64,000 nt of DNA from Dryococelus australis (lineage: Eukaryota > Arthropoda > Insecta > Phasmatodea > Phasmatidae). The stretch lies in assembly GCA_029891345.1 (NCBI GenBank), contig CM057009.1, positions 229,143,120-229,207,119 of the forward strand, in the 5' to 3' direction. Under the pieces are notes generated by a model, which was not told the DNA's origin, ran no database searches, and saw only the letters and a list, made by a program, of their open reading frames with translations. How positions within the stretch are numbered: position 1 is the stretch's first letter; each line of letters opens with the position of its first letter. Below, in pieces: positions 38,380 through 48,683 of the stretch. A program made the translations under genes and the position numbers.

Positions 38380-38605
38380 TGCTCCATAGAATACATCGAG
38401 GACTATTAAACATAAATGCCTAAAGATAACTGAATTGTAGTTATGTCTACAATAAATATTGTATTAAGTATTGTTTTTTGCAGTTATTAATTTATATACC
38501 AGGGAGGTTTCCTCCCGATGAATCAACGTAATAAGAAGCAATATTGTATTTATAAAAACAAACCCATTTGGTGTCAGGATCTGATGAAATATCTAAGTTA
38601 ACAGT
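38380..38605 (-). pseudogene. Adenain-like protease relic
   Basis: On minus from about 38605: VNLDISSDPDTKWVCFYKYN then SYYVDSSGGNLP. In the family (and in the copy at 57470-57877) these are the GTHW and YYFDSFG motifs of the adenovirus-type maturation protease. Here the catalytic His of THW is Lys. The following Cys region is not recognisable. Confidence 0.5.
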
Positions 38606-38719
38606 AGCTCATTCAATATTATATTATTTTTTTTGTCAATTCATCAGTCATATAAACACATTTGATATGCTTAATTTCTTATGGTTTTTACATAATTTTT
38701 ATATCAATCTTAGATAAAG

Positions 38720-38960
38720 GTGCTAAATTTATATATTATTCGGGCTTCCTCTATTTGAAGCAAAACCTTCACAAAATTGATATTCCATTGGAAATTTATG
38801 TCTTCGCTATGCTTCTTATTCTTTATTATTGATTTTAGTTTGTTCGACTGAATTATATGTAGCACTTGCACCACCATCTAAAACTCCGAGTGATCTTAAA
38901 ATTAAAATTTCATCTAATTTGAATATTATCTAATACACTCTTAGTTATTTCTTTCAATAT
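38720..38960 (-). pseudogene. pX/pVI-like minor capsid protein relic
   Basis: A minus-strand segment near 38890 reads LGVLDGGASATYNSVEQTK, matching the LGALSGGASSIATSV signature of the protein at 57065-57379. Its place just upstream of the protease relic is the same order as in the larger element. The rest is decayed. No gene is supported in 37430-38380. Confidence 0.45.
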
Positions 38961-39059
38961 CTGTTATAAGTAAAATTGACCACCATTTCCGATGTCTCCG
39001 ACTAATCAAACAATGAAAAACCATGTAAGTTCTGTTGCAAACAACTTGTTGAAATAAGT

Positions 39060-41262
39060 TAAATGGAGGGTTTTTGGATGCACGATCCTGGACTGTGCCA
39101 TATTTGTAGCCAGTATGCTGCCATCTTTGTAGCCAGTATAAAGCCATATTTATATCCAGTACACTGCAATCTTGGCACCACCATATTGGTAGTCAGGATG
39201 TATTTTTCATGCTCCATCATTCTGTGTAGTCTCTCTACCATTTCATTTTGTTTTTGCATGCTCTTGCTTTCCATGGGTTTCCTCAGAGTTCTTCCATTTT
39301 TCTCTCTTTCATTCCATCTCTATCCTTTCTCTCTTGTTTTTTCATTTGTCATCTGTCTCTCATCTTTGTTCAACCAATTAGTCACATTTGCTCCACCGCC
39401 ATAATTGTTTTTCATTTGTCATTTGACTCTCACTTCGTTCGACCACCATCTTGTTTTTTGTCTTTTATTTAAATTGCCTGATGCTAGGGGTCCTGATGTC
39501 ACTCTCGCTCGACCACCATGTTTTTTATACAGTATACTGCTAGAGGTGCTTGTGTTACATTCGCTCCACCACCATATTCGTTTATGGAAATAGCTGTTAG
39601 GGGTGCTGGTGTCGTTCGCCCACCATATTTGTTCTAGAGTTGACGACTAGTGGTGCTGCTTTTTAGAGCTCAAAATACCATCTGGAGGAGTGCAGGATTG
39701 AACTGCCAAACCTTGGGTCGCCTTGCAGTTGCCTTAGACGATTTGGCTTTCGGGACATGCGCTGGTACAAGGGTTTAAAAGAATTATATAATATGCGTAT
39801 AGGGATAAAATTATTCTACTAAAATTAAATCAGTTCGACCAGAGGCTTCGAAAGATATTGTTTCCCCCTCATAAAAAACCTGTAACCACCAACAAATAAA
39901 ATCAATTAATTATTTTTATTAAAATCCCACACTCACTCTACTCATGTTAGAGTGCGCAAATCGCCAGTGTGTATATTTGCTAAGTTATATTTCCTGTTGT
40001 GAATAGAATTTAGTAGTTCCTGCCTAGTACACAAGAAAGCTAATTATAAATACAACACTATAATTAGACGGCAACAACAACGTATATTAATTAATAAAAT
40101 AAATTTTATACATATAGATTAATTTATTGATTTTAATTGATTCATATGAAAAATTTTACGAACATTTATTGAAAGTGTTATTATTCTCTTGAAGAGCAAA
40201 TAATTGAATTAATTTGAACAGTAACACCAGCAATAACTTTATTCTTCATTGCAACACCATCTAAAAAGAGAATTTTAAATGTTTGATAAACTTTTACGGA
40301 CCAGAAATGTAACTTTCTATACACTAGCAGTTATATAAAATATTATTGTAAAATATATTTCAGGCAGGACTTTGCAAAAAAAATTAGGATTTTCAGTTCA
40401 TACTTAGTTGCTTATATTACACCTTGAATGGAAAAGAAACAATATAGAAAAAGACTATTTCAGAAGATACTATCGGTTCCTATTTTGAAATAAATAACGT
40501 CATACATATAGAAATCACATAGATTCAAAAGAATCAATAACATATGTAGAAGTGTTTCTTGCATGTAGAGTAAAAATGCTGAGTGAAAATGTATTTAATA
40601 TTAAAGTTATGTGTATTTATGTGATGCCACATAACAAATAACATATTATATTATACATTCTATAATAAATATTGCACTAAGGTTCCTTATTTCCGATTTT
40701 ATTCTTATATATTTCCATCTTAATCCTCGCTATTATTCAGTAAATTAAACAATGTAAATTTATAAAGTTTTATTGTCTACTTCATCTTAAAAATTACATT
40801 TTAAGTAAGCATAATTTAATTTTATCTCCATATGTATGTTTGTTACATGTATAGTCAAAATTATTTTATCTCTGTATGTATGTATGTTACATTGTAGTCA
40901 AAATCATACATCAACTCTCTCGATAGATGTAATATCGACATACCATACTATATAGGTTTATTAAATGTCACCGTTATTTTATTTGCATATAGAGATGCAA
41001 GGTTCTAATTGAGTACGGTCCTCTTTAACTGGTTCGTTTAGCAACCTAATCTTCACATTTATTTGCATTTCGTGCTAATTTTATGTGTATTATTTTTTAA
41101 ATATTTTACATTATTTTACCAAAAAGTAAGTAATTCATCAGCTTGTATAAGTGCTTTTTGAAGTCATTTTTTGCATTAGTTATCTTTTGTATATTCAAAT
41201 CAACATTCTTCTTTAGCCAATCGGATTGCTTAAACTTTAATGTATTTTATTTTTCAAATTTT
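39060..41262 (-). repeat. Right arm of palindrome 2
   Basis: Reverse complement of 35240-37100, with ~75-bp repeats (CCACCATATT, TAGGGGTGCTGGTGTC) at 39480-39660. It also shares with palindrome 1 the motif GAGTGCG(A/C)(A/G)AATCG (39951-39963) and a TTCAGGCAGGACTTTGCAAA-like stretch (40360). Confidence 0.85.
40850..41255 (-). pseudogene. Polinton DNA polymerase B fragment (right arm)
   Basis: Inverted copy of 35279-35690. On minus from about 41250: KQSDWLKKNVDLNIQKITN, then KHLYKLMNYLLFG, which is PolB motif B (KLMNNSxFGK in the larger element). It keeps motif B in frame, whereas the left-arm copy has lost a base there. Confidence 0.75.
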
Positions 41263-41429
41263 AATTCATTAGCTAGACACTGGTATCAATCACAGTATTG
41301 TAATTAATACTTATTTTCATCACATAATATTCTCAACAATTAAGACTAATTTTTGCCTGAAATTACATAATTTTCAGGGGGAAAAAAGATATTTATGTAA
41401 TTTATGATTTTTTACGGATATTCCAAATT

Positions 41430-42290
41430 ACCTATTATATGTATCCAACGACGTAGCATTAATAACACAAAACAGAACAGACGAACAGATCATAGCGGAA
41501 ACATTAAACGAAATAACCAAAAAAACTGGACTGTCAATCTCCTACGAAAAGACAGGATAAATAGAATACAGGCACAACAGGGAACTATACACCAAAACAG
41601 AACATGGACAAATAAAGGGGGTCAATAGATTTAAATATCTAGGAGAATGGATACAACTAAATGGACTGGCCAACACAACAAACAATGAAATGATCAGAAA
41701 ATTGGAATTGGCATACAGAATAACACAAAACCACTACAATAAAAAAGCAATATCCATCCGAGCCAAAATTAGACACTATAGTACAGTCATCAAACCAGAA
41801 GCAATATATGGATCAGAATGCCTGACGATGAACAAGAAAGGGGAACTACGAGAACTTGAAGTAAGAGAGAGGAAAATCCTGAGAAAAATTTTGGGACCAC
41901 TTAAAAACACAGACAACACCTTGATCAATAGAAAAAGTGAAGACCTATACAGAAATGCCGAAAAACTGCAGGCACAATGAGAAAAAGAAGACCGAAATTT
42001 TATGGGCACCTAAAAAGAATGAATGAGAATAGACTCACCAAGAAAATATTCACCTACATCGTAAAATGGAAATGCACAACAGGATGGATGGTAGAGGACA
42101 AGAAAGATTCAGAAAAAGTTGGGATAACGGAAGAATTGATCAACGACAAAGAGAACAACAGGCGTCTGATCGACAACGCAAGATTTCCGGAAGACCGATC
42201 GAAACCAAGACCCAAGAGAGTGTAGACTGAAGAACAGAGACGAGCAGTTGGAGAAAAATGAGGAAGTTCTGGGAAGGAAGAAAGGAGTTT
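41430..42290 (+). mobile_element. Non-LTR retrotransposon fragment (reverse transcriptase C-terminal part)
   Basis: 5'-truncated LINE. The first recognisable piece is the end of the RT active site: the usual (F/Y)ADD reads SND before VALITQNRTDEQI (about 41445), so it is catalytically lost. It continues with GLSISYEKTG, FKYLGEWIQLNGL (about 41635), IRKLELAYRITQNHYNKK, KPEAIYGSECLT and VRERKILRKILGP (41690-41900), then RKRRPKFYGHLKRMNENRLT (41980-42040) and a basic end (KMRKFWEGRKE, about 42255). A stop after the TG of EKTG and another near 41978 break the frame. No clear poly(A) or target duplication was found. Confidence 0.85.
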
Positions 42291-42883
42291 GAACTAGTAG
42301 ACTTGAGTTCATTAGGGTCCATAGATAGCCAAATTCGTGTAAAAAAAATGTATCCAAAACCAAAATTAAAGTTAAAATCTGGGTATTTTCTTAATTCAAA
42401 ACCACTATACGATAATTTTGAGATATTGCTCATCCATATAAATTATTCACATCTAAGTACATTAAATAATTCGATTCTTTATTTTTAACAGATTTTTCTA
42501 AATATTCATTATTTGATTTAAAGTATCGTTTACAACATTGAGATATTCCACCCCTAATGCCCTTTTCTATCATAAATATCACATCTTATTCGTACAAAAG
42601 ATCTAGGGGTTGTTTAGTCATTTTTAGCATCACATTCGAGGATAACAATTGTATGGTGAAGTACCAGGCTGGATCCAAGCAATAGGCTTTCACACAAGAT
42701 TCTCTAAAGTTTTAAAGTACATCTACCAATAGTAATACGTCTGTTTTTAAGTATATGCCATAGTTTTCTCCTATATTCTTTACACTCAACTGATTACATA
42801 CCAATTTCGCATGCTCTAATTCTTCATCACTTATTTCACAACCATTTAATTTATTATTAACTCATTATTCAAATGTAATATTT
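42291..42883. other. AT-rich interval without gene
   Basis: No supported coding region or repeat boundary seen. Confidence 0.6.
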
Positions 42884-43387
42884 ACTAGCGACACGCCCTA
42901 GTATCGCTCAGGTGCGATTTATAAATATGGCGTTGTTTAGGTTTACAGGAAGTATATACACTAAACATATTATTCATATTGTGTTGCCCATAAGGTCTTC
43001 GTAAGAGACACCCTATTTTTAATAAGACAAATAATCTTATCGTAGATCATCCTTAACAGATAAAACATATTCTGTCACGGACTTTTAGTAGACCTTTATG
43101 GGATCTACAATTATATAGAACATTAATTTGGTGTATCTTTTATGGATTAGTCACCATAAGCCATGTAAGCGCCCGAAAAGTGGATTTCTTCCGACTTTAT
43201 TAGAAAATGTCGACATTTCTGTACTATCCTTACATAAAATATTAATGTATTATGCCCTTAAACCTTCCTCAATAAATGTTCTAAATGGTGGTGAAAACTG
43301 CATCGATATTCATCAAGATGTTTAGAAGCCTTAGCGGAATACACAGACACACCCGGCCGGACGACTTTGTTTTATACTACGTAATGA
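42884..43387 (-). mobile_element. Non-autonomous Helitron, reverse orientation
   Basis: Read on minus, the element starts TCATTACGTAGTATAAAACA, with TATAAAACAAAGTCG a common feature of such repeats, includes a GATGCAGTTTTCACC stretch, and ends with a GC-rich segment and CTAG (42884-42887). The flanking bases are A before TC and T after CTAG, as expected for Helitron insertion between A and T. No Rep/helicase is encoded. The 3' hairpin is weak, so the call is moderate. Confidence 0.5.
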
Positions 43388-43874
43388 TTTATTATTTTAT
43401 TGTCTTAATATTTTCCAGTTATCCATATATTTGTAGGGATATACACCTTTTCTAATAACTTTGTTCACTAAATATTATGGAAAAACCTTCGAATATGTTT
43501 TATTTGATGTTTACTTAAATTAAATGTAAATTCTTATAAACTTCTTGCCATAAACTTAAAATGAAAGAACAAGTCAAATTTTTTGCCTATTAGATACACT
43601 TAAAGAAAATATTCACACATTTACTACACGAGTCTATACGTAGAGTGAGAAAGTGCAACCGGTAAAAGTATTTTCCATACATTCCTCCTATCGTTCCTAC
43701 ATTTGTTCAGGAAGCAGTTAAATGCGTGGAAAACTCCCAACTTTGTATAGTAGCGACGTTAAACAACCCATATTTGTATCCTAATGTGTGGTATTATTTC
43801 CATTATATATATGTATGTATGTTGGTGTGTGTGTTAAAATCTTTAAATCCTGTTTAGGAAGTTTACCAGTTTAT
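43388..43874. other. AT-rich interval without gene
   Basis: Nothing recognised apart from a short TATATATGTATGTATGT run near 43805. Confidence 0.6.
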
Positions 43875-44488
43875 CTGTACGAAGAGTCCATTTCACGCGA
43901 TGAAATATTACGGCATTGGTCCAATGCAGTTTGTTCAAGGCGATACATTGAATGCCGAGATCTGTAGGGATTCGTTTACTCGGAATCAGCAAGTGTTGCC
44001 GGCAGTACCTATTGCTGCATAGATGGGTACCGATTCGACAGGTGATTATGATGAGGCAGTTTATGCTAAAGACGGAATGAGTGCAGTAGAGTCGGTTTGC
44101 GCAGAATGTACACTTGCAAGACGTTCGCATGAAGTCGACGAACTTCAAAATAAACGTTAGTCGGCTCTAAACACTAATGAGCATACAACTCATGCTACAA
44201 AGAGAAATAATTTTTATTAATGAGGATGAACCAGGAAGTGAAGACGATCATGATGACAGCATAGGTGAAAATGAACATGATGACAGTGATAGTGTTGAAG
44301 ACGATGATGGTCATTTTCTCGACGCACTGGCACACCCTTCCAACACATTTGCTGCAATGAGCGACATGAAGAAGACTGAAGACGTGGAGATTAGTGACTA
44401 CCTATTTCCCGAAAACCCGAATGAACCTGTTGATAGACTCAGATATTTGATTGAGCTTCAAAAAACACTGGCAGTTCTCGCGCTTTGA
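43875..44488 (+). pseudogene. Family A gene, copy D (5'-truncated)
   Basis: Begins within LYEESISRDEILRHWSN (43885), followed by RRYIE, a frame change, then from 44021 GTDSTGDYDEA and HEVDELQNKR ending at a stop at 44158-44160. The last frame (44177-44488) has the acidic region (DEPGSEDDHDDSIGENEHDD), FLDALAHPSNTFAA and PNEPVDRLRYLIELQ. The open 3' part is the best-preserved version of the acidic domain and tail. The zinc-finger-like start is missing. No TIR arms flank it directly. Confidence 0.65.
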
Positions 44489-44924
44489 TTAGATATATTC
44501 AATCATTAGTAAACTGAAGGATACGGGGATATGTCGGATGATGTGATGAACTGCTTTCTTCTGAAATTGTAATTTAAAAATAATAATATATTATTATAAT
44601 AAAATAAACGATTTTTTCCCCTTATTTGTGTGTGTTGTATATTTTTGTCCTTCACAACTTTAAAGTGGTGCTGTGAGCACTTGCCTATTAACGTAAAGAG
44701 TCATTATTATCATTATATAATTGTAATAATGACTGTAGTATAAAAATGCACGGATAGTTGACTGCATACAAAAACCATTAATTGTGTCGTATAAAAAATT
44801 TTGGAGACAGTTGGCGAATCGTTTTTTTTATTATGTATGCATAGCGATAGACGACAAACACATCGATTAATGATAAATTCAAATATTGCGAAATGTTGAT
44901 GGGAAGATAGAAAAATTGATGGAA

Positions 44925-45270
44925 TAATTGAAAGACTGTGGTTCTGATTGCAAAATATTAAAATATTGTGGTGCTGATTAATTATGGTACTGATTGCAAA
45001 ATATTCAAAAATTGTGGTACTGATTGTACAATAATAAAGCATTCTGGTGCTTATTGTGAAGGTGATTGAAAAAGATTAGAATATTGTGGTGCTGATTGTG
45101 AAGCTGTTTGCAGAAAGATTAAAATATTGATGGAAAGATTGCTAAAGATTGATGGAATTATTGCAAAAGATTGTAAGATTGCAGTGATTGCAGGATTGAA
45201 AGGCTGCGGTACTGATTGCAATGCTGATTGCGAAAGATTTATGGAAAGATTGAATAATTGATAGATATGG
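44925..45270 (+). repeat. GATTG-type minisatellite after gene copy D
   Basis: Degenerate repeats of GTGGTGCTGATTG, GTACTGATTGC and AAAGATTGA over about 345 bp. It parallels the CAATC arrays beside copies B and C, so it belongs to the element. Confidence 0.7.
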
Positions 45271-45359
45271 TGCGAAAGATTGGTGGTAATATTAGTGAAA
45301 AAACATGTCTTGAATTTTTTTATAATTTTTTTTTTGAATGTTTGAATTTTTTTGGGTTT

Positions 45360-45525
45360 TCATGATCAAAGGTTACCATGTACAGTTCAAAGGTCAAGGT
45401 CACCCGGATACAAGATGACGGCTAAGATGTCTGATATAGCCAAGATAGCTAATGGTTAGGTCAGACTCCGATCCTAGATCCCTTGTATCGATTTGGACTA
45501 TGCGTATAAAACCAATACGGCCGCC
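45360..45525 (-). repeat. Family A arm fragment (copy A4)
   Basis: CAAAGGTCAAGGTCACC, GATCCTAGATCCCTTGTATC (45471-45490) and ATAAAACCAATACGGCCGCC (45506-45525) match 21090-21252 in the same orientation. The tandem-unit end is absent. Confidence 0.7.
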
Positions 45526-45982
45526 ACAGCCATGTCCGCTGATCATCCCCGGTCTGCTTGTCCTGGCTTGGAGTCACGAGTCCTTCTCTCCGGACTCACT
45601 AGTCCACCTCTCCTGCTTTGGGAGTCTTGGTGGGTTTTTTTTTTTAGAGAAAATGGGAAATTTTTAGGGAAAAGCGGAAATTTGTTGGAAAAAAGAAATA
45701 ATAGAAATTCCAATATGGCAGTTGATCGTTGCTTGGCTCCTACTCCCCATTCCTTTACGCGAGACTCACTATTTTCATTCTAGTAACAGTTAATACATCA
45801 TAAAAAATATTGCCAAACCATAAATGTGCGGTAATGTAAACAACAACGGTAATACCTGCCTCAGTTTTAGTTAAAAAAAATGCTGTTAATTAGTTCTAGA
45901 AATGGCACGTGACTTCATAATATTTCTCTCTTCTGTTTTTAAATAATTCTATTCAATATTATAAGTGATTTACAGTGAACAG

Positions 45983-46423
45983 TAAGGTGACCAGACGTCC
46001 CGATTTTTTAGGGACAGTCCCGATTTTCGAGGTCGTGTCCCAAATTTTTTAGAGGGTCATTCGGGACGGTCGTTTGTCCCGATTTGGCAGGAAAGTATAT
46101 TTAAAAATTTGGATCTGTTAGTAATTAATACAAATTACGTTACCACGGGAGTGAAATAAATTACCTGAATGTCGGGACCTGGCATTGTTGACGCGTGGTG
46201 TGGCCGGTTTTGGATGGATTTGGGTCTGGTGATAAAGAATTTGTAAAAAAAAAAAACGAAAGTGGTATTTTCTTTTTTTAACAAACCACCCCCTTTAAAG
46301 AGTCCCCCCCCCCCCCCCAAATCCTGACACACACTATTTCCACTACTCTCCCCTTCCCACTACCGACCATTTATGAGCCAAAACGAGCGTCCCGAATTTG
46401 GGTCAGAAAAAATGGTCACCTTA
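45983..46423. mobile_element. hAT-type MITE with 8-bp target duplication
   Basis: Terminal inverted repeat TAAGGTGACCA at 45983-45993 and its complement TGGTCACCTTA at 46413-46423. Flanks are GTGAACAG (45975-45982) and GTGTACAG (46424-46431), 7 of 8 identical, the duplication length typical of hAT elements. Subterminal CGTCCCGA motifs occur at both ends. A poly-C tract is at 46303-46318. Non-coding. Confidence 0.8.
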
Positions 46424-46431
46424 GTGTACAG

Positions 46432-46938
46432 GCACTGACTACACAATAAAAATTATGACTCAACTTGGGGTAACATTTTGAGCTGATTTGTTTGCGTATG
46501 TTTATGGTTTTGACTGTGCCAAGAAACGTTATGTCAACACTGAAACATCTTCGAAGCAGATAAGTGAAATGTTTGTGACATAAGGTATTTTAAGAGCATC
46601 TCCGAAAACCCGTGTATTTCTATTTAATGCAAGAAGATAATTTTTAAATTATTAATGACCGCCATGTTACTCACGTTTTCTTGATTTTGTTCCGGCATCT
46701 CTGGTTTTTGGCAGAAAATTAGTATCACAACTGAATGATAAAAACGCAGTGTATTCAGTTGCTTGAAACCACAAAAATACCGACACTAGATCAATTCTCA
46801 ATTCCTATTATCCACACATATTCATGTATATGCAAGAGTTCGGAGTTGATCAAACCTTTTACGTACACAACCATGCTTACATGGTGCCACTGTAAGTACA
46901 GCTCGTTGTGTTTTGTGTTTTCACATCAATGACGTTGT
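46432..46938. other. Interval without gene
   Basis: No supported coding region; ends with the first copy of the SINE target duplication (46926-46938). Confidence 0.6.
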
Positions 46939-47141
46939 GGTGGTGGGTAGGGTTGTTACGCCGCCCGGCTTTGCGCAGATAGGCTTAAGGCAACGTGTCT
47001 TCCTGATTACAGTGAGCTCCGAACTACTTCGATGCCGAATCGGTGCTCAGTTTTACAAATCCGAGCCATGCCGAGGCTAGGATCGAACATACGACCCTCG
47101 ACACATGGCCTTAGAGACCACGGCCACTGAGGACGCTTTTG
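46939..47141 (-). mobile_element. tRNA-derived SINE with perfect 13-bp target duplication
   Basis: Flanked by TCAATGACGTTGT at 46926-46938 and 47142-47154. Read on minus, the head has GCGTCCTCAGTGGCCGTGG (A-box region) and a B-box-like TGTTCGATCC, followed by a short GC-rich body. Perfect target duplications mark a relatively recent retroposition. From 47155 to 47541 nothing else is recognised. Confidence 0.85.
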
Positions 47142-47541
47142 TCAATGACGTTGTAGAAACTGTCTTGGTACCATACACAACAAATACAGAATTGTGATCT
47201 TATTTACAACAATTGTGTACAAATTTTAACAGTTTCGTTATCACCAAGTAAGCAGAAACTTTACATTAATTTCACTTTCCCCGTGATTGTATCTTCGTGC
47301 GGCTGCTCCTGACAACTTTACAGGACGGTCCAGATTCCCCCACTAATTTCACCAGTTCTGATCCCCACTAATGTGTATTCGAGCGGCCTTGATTTGTAAC
47401 TATAAAGTTCTGTAGGCTAGTTTTCTGCCAGTGATATATTTCATTATGCATTTTGAATTCTCGTGTGTACGTAGCATGTAATTAGGTATTCTATTGATGG
47501 ATAACTTATATATAGTTCTTAAGATGCATTTTAAGATAATT

Positions 47542-48598
47542 AGTATAGAAATGCCAATTCGAGCACAGCCCACGGCCATAAGAAAAACCAACAGCAAATT
47601 GAATGCCCAAACCATCAGAAAACCATCAGAAAAAATTTCCGTTTGTTTTCCTGATCTAAAACACCAGCTGCCGATTCGAGCACAGCCGCAAAAAAGACTG
47701 CAAAAGTTGTGTTTGGGAACTGCTCCCAGTCACCAGAAAACTAACAGTAAATTGAATGCTCTAGTCATCAGAAAATCAATGGTAAATTAAATGCTCTAGT
47801 CATCAGAAAATCAACAGTAAATTGAATGCTCTAGTCATCACAAAACATCAGCTGCCGGTTCGAGCACAGCTCCAGTTATCAGAAAACCAACAGCAAATGA
47901 AATGCACGGTTCATCAGGGAAACATCAGCTGCCGGTTCGAGTGCAGCTGCAAAAAAGTGACTGCAAAAGTTGCATTAGAGTGCAGTTGCAAAACGTGACT
48001 GTAAAAGCTGCGTTTGGGGCAACCGCAAAAAGTGACTGCAAAAGTGCAAAAGTTGTGTTTGGGGCATCTGCAAAAAGTGACCGCAAAAAGTTGCGTTAGA
48101 GTGCAGTTGCAAAAAAGTGATTAGAAAAAGTTGCAAAGAGCAGCTCAAGAAAATTGAATACCCAAAAAATAAAATATTGTATATAATAAAGATGAACCAG
48201 TTGCTAAATGTATTGAATGGAACGAAACAATTTAAGAAACTTTCCGAAGTTACAATCGGACAGACCTATCCCATAGACCATTCTGAAATATCTGATACAC
48301 GGTAGGGATACAAAGTGGCAATTTTAAAGTAACCTTGCCAGACAGATATCTTCAGATTTTCAGCGAAAAAGTTTTAGATGATGTTAATTGTGGTGGTATA
48401 AATTTTGCATATGATGGAATGGAGGATTGTGGTGCTAAACAAAGGCATTCTATTTGGTTTTTTAAAGAGTAAATAATCGTTGTATTAGACACCAGTTGAT
48501 TTTTATTTATGCTCATATCTGTATAAAGTTTTAATGGTTATCAAATCATTAAAACACAATTATCGCTCTGACTTCGGCAGTGTGCTACAACATAGTCT
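47542..48598 (+). repeat. Left TIR of the Polinton
   Basis: Reverse complement of 60091-61297, high identity. Made of subrepeats: CACCAGCTGCCGATTCGAGCACAGC variants, GTAAATTGAATGCTCTAGTCATCAG, and an array of GTGACTGCAAAAGTTGCGTT-type units (47940-48120), then a small ORF. Confidence 0.9.
48192..48472 (+). pseudogene. TIR-encoded small protein, left copy
   Basis: Starts at 48192 right after TATATAATAAAG. The product begins MNQLLNVLNGTKQFKKLSEV and contains IGQTYPIDHSEISDTR, then a TAG where the right copy has Tyr, and a ~12-bp deletion just after. The frame resumes to WFFKE and ends at 48472. Family resemblance: short Polinton proteins with a GxxYPI...TRYG pattern; an OB-fold-like, single-strand-binding role is my guess. 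Being in both TIRs it exists in two copies per element. Confidence 0.6.
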
Positions 48599-48599
48599 A

Positions 48600-48683
48600 G
48601 TCTAGTTGCGTTTGGGTGCATCCGCAAAATATAGTGGCTCAAGAAATTTGAATGCGTAAAAAATAAAATATTGTATATAATAA
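48600..48683 (+). promoter_or_regulatory. Second copy of subterminal sequence in front of PolB
   Basis: The stretch TTGCGTTTGGGTGCATCCGC... through AAAAAATAAAATATTGTATATAATAA repeats the sequence that precedes the TIR ORF (48060-48190), in the same orientation. It places the same TATATAATAAATG promoter-like block in front of both genes. Confidence 0.55.

Noticed and set aside
43843-44148. 101-codon minus-strand frame
   Set aside because: Shadow opposite the family A gene copy D, whose conserved motifs are on plus.
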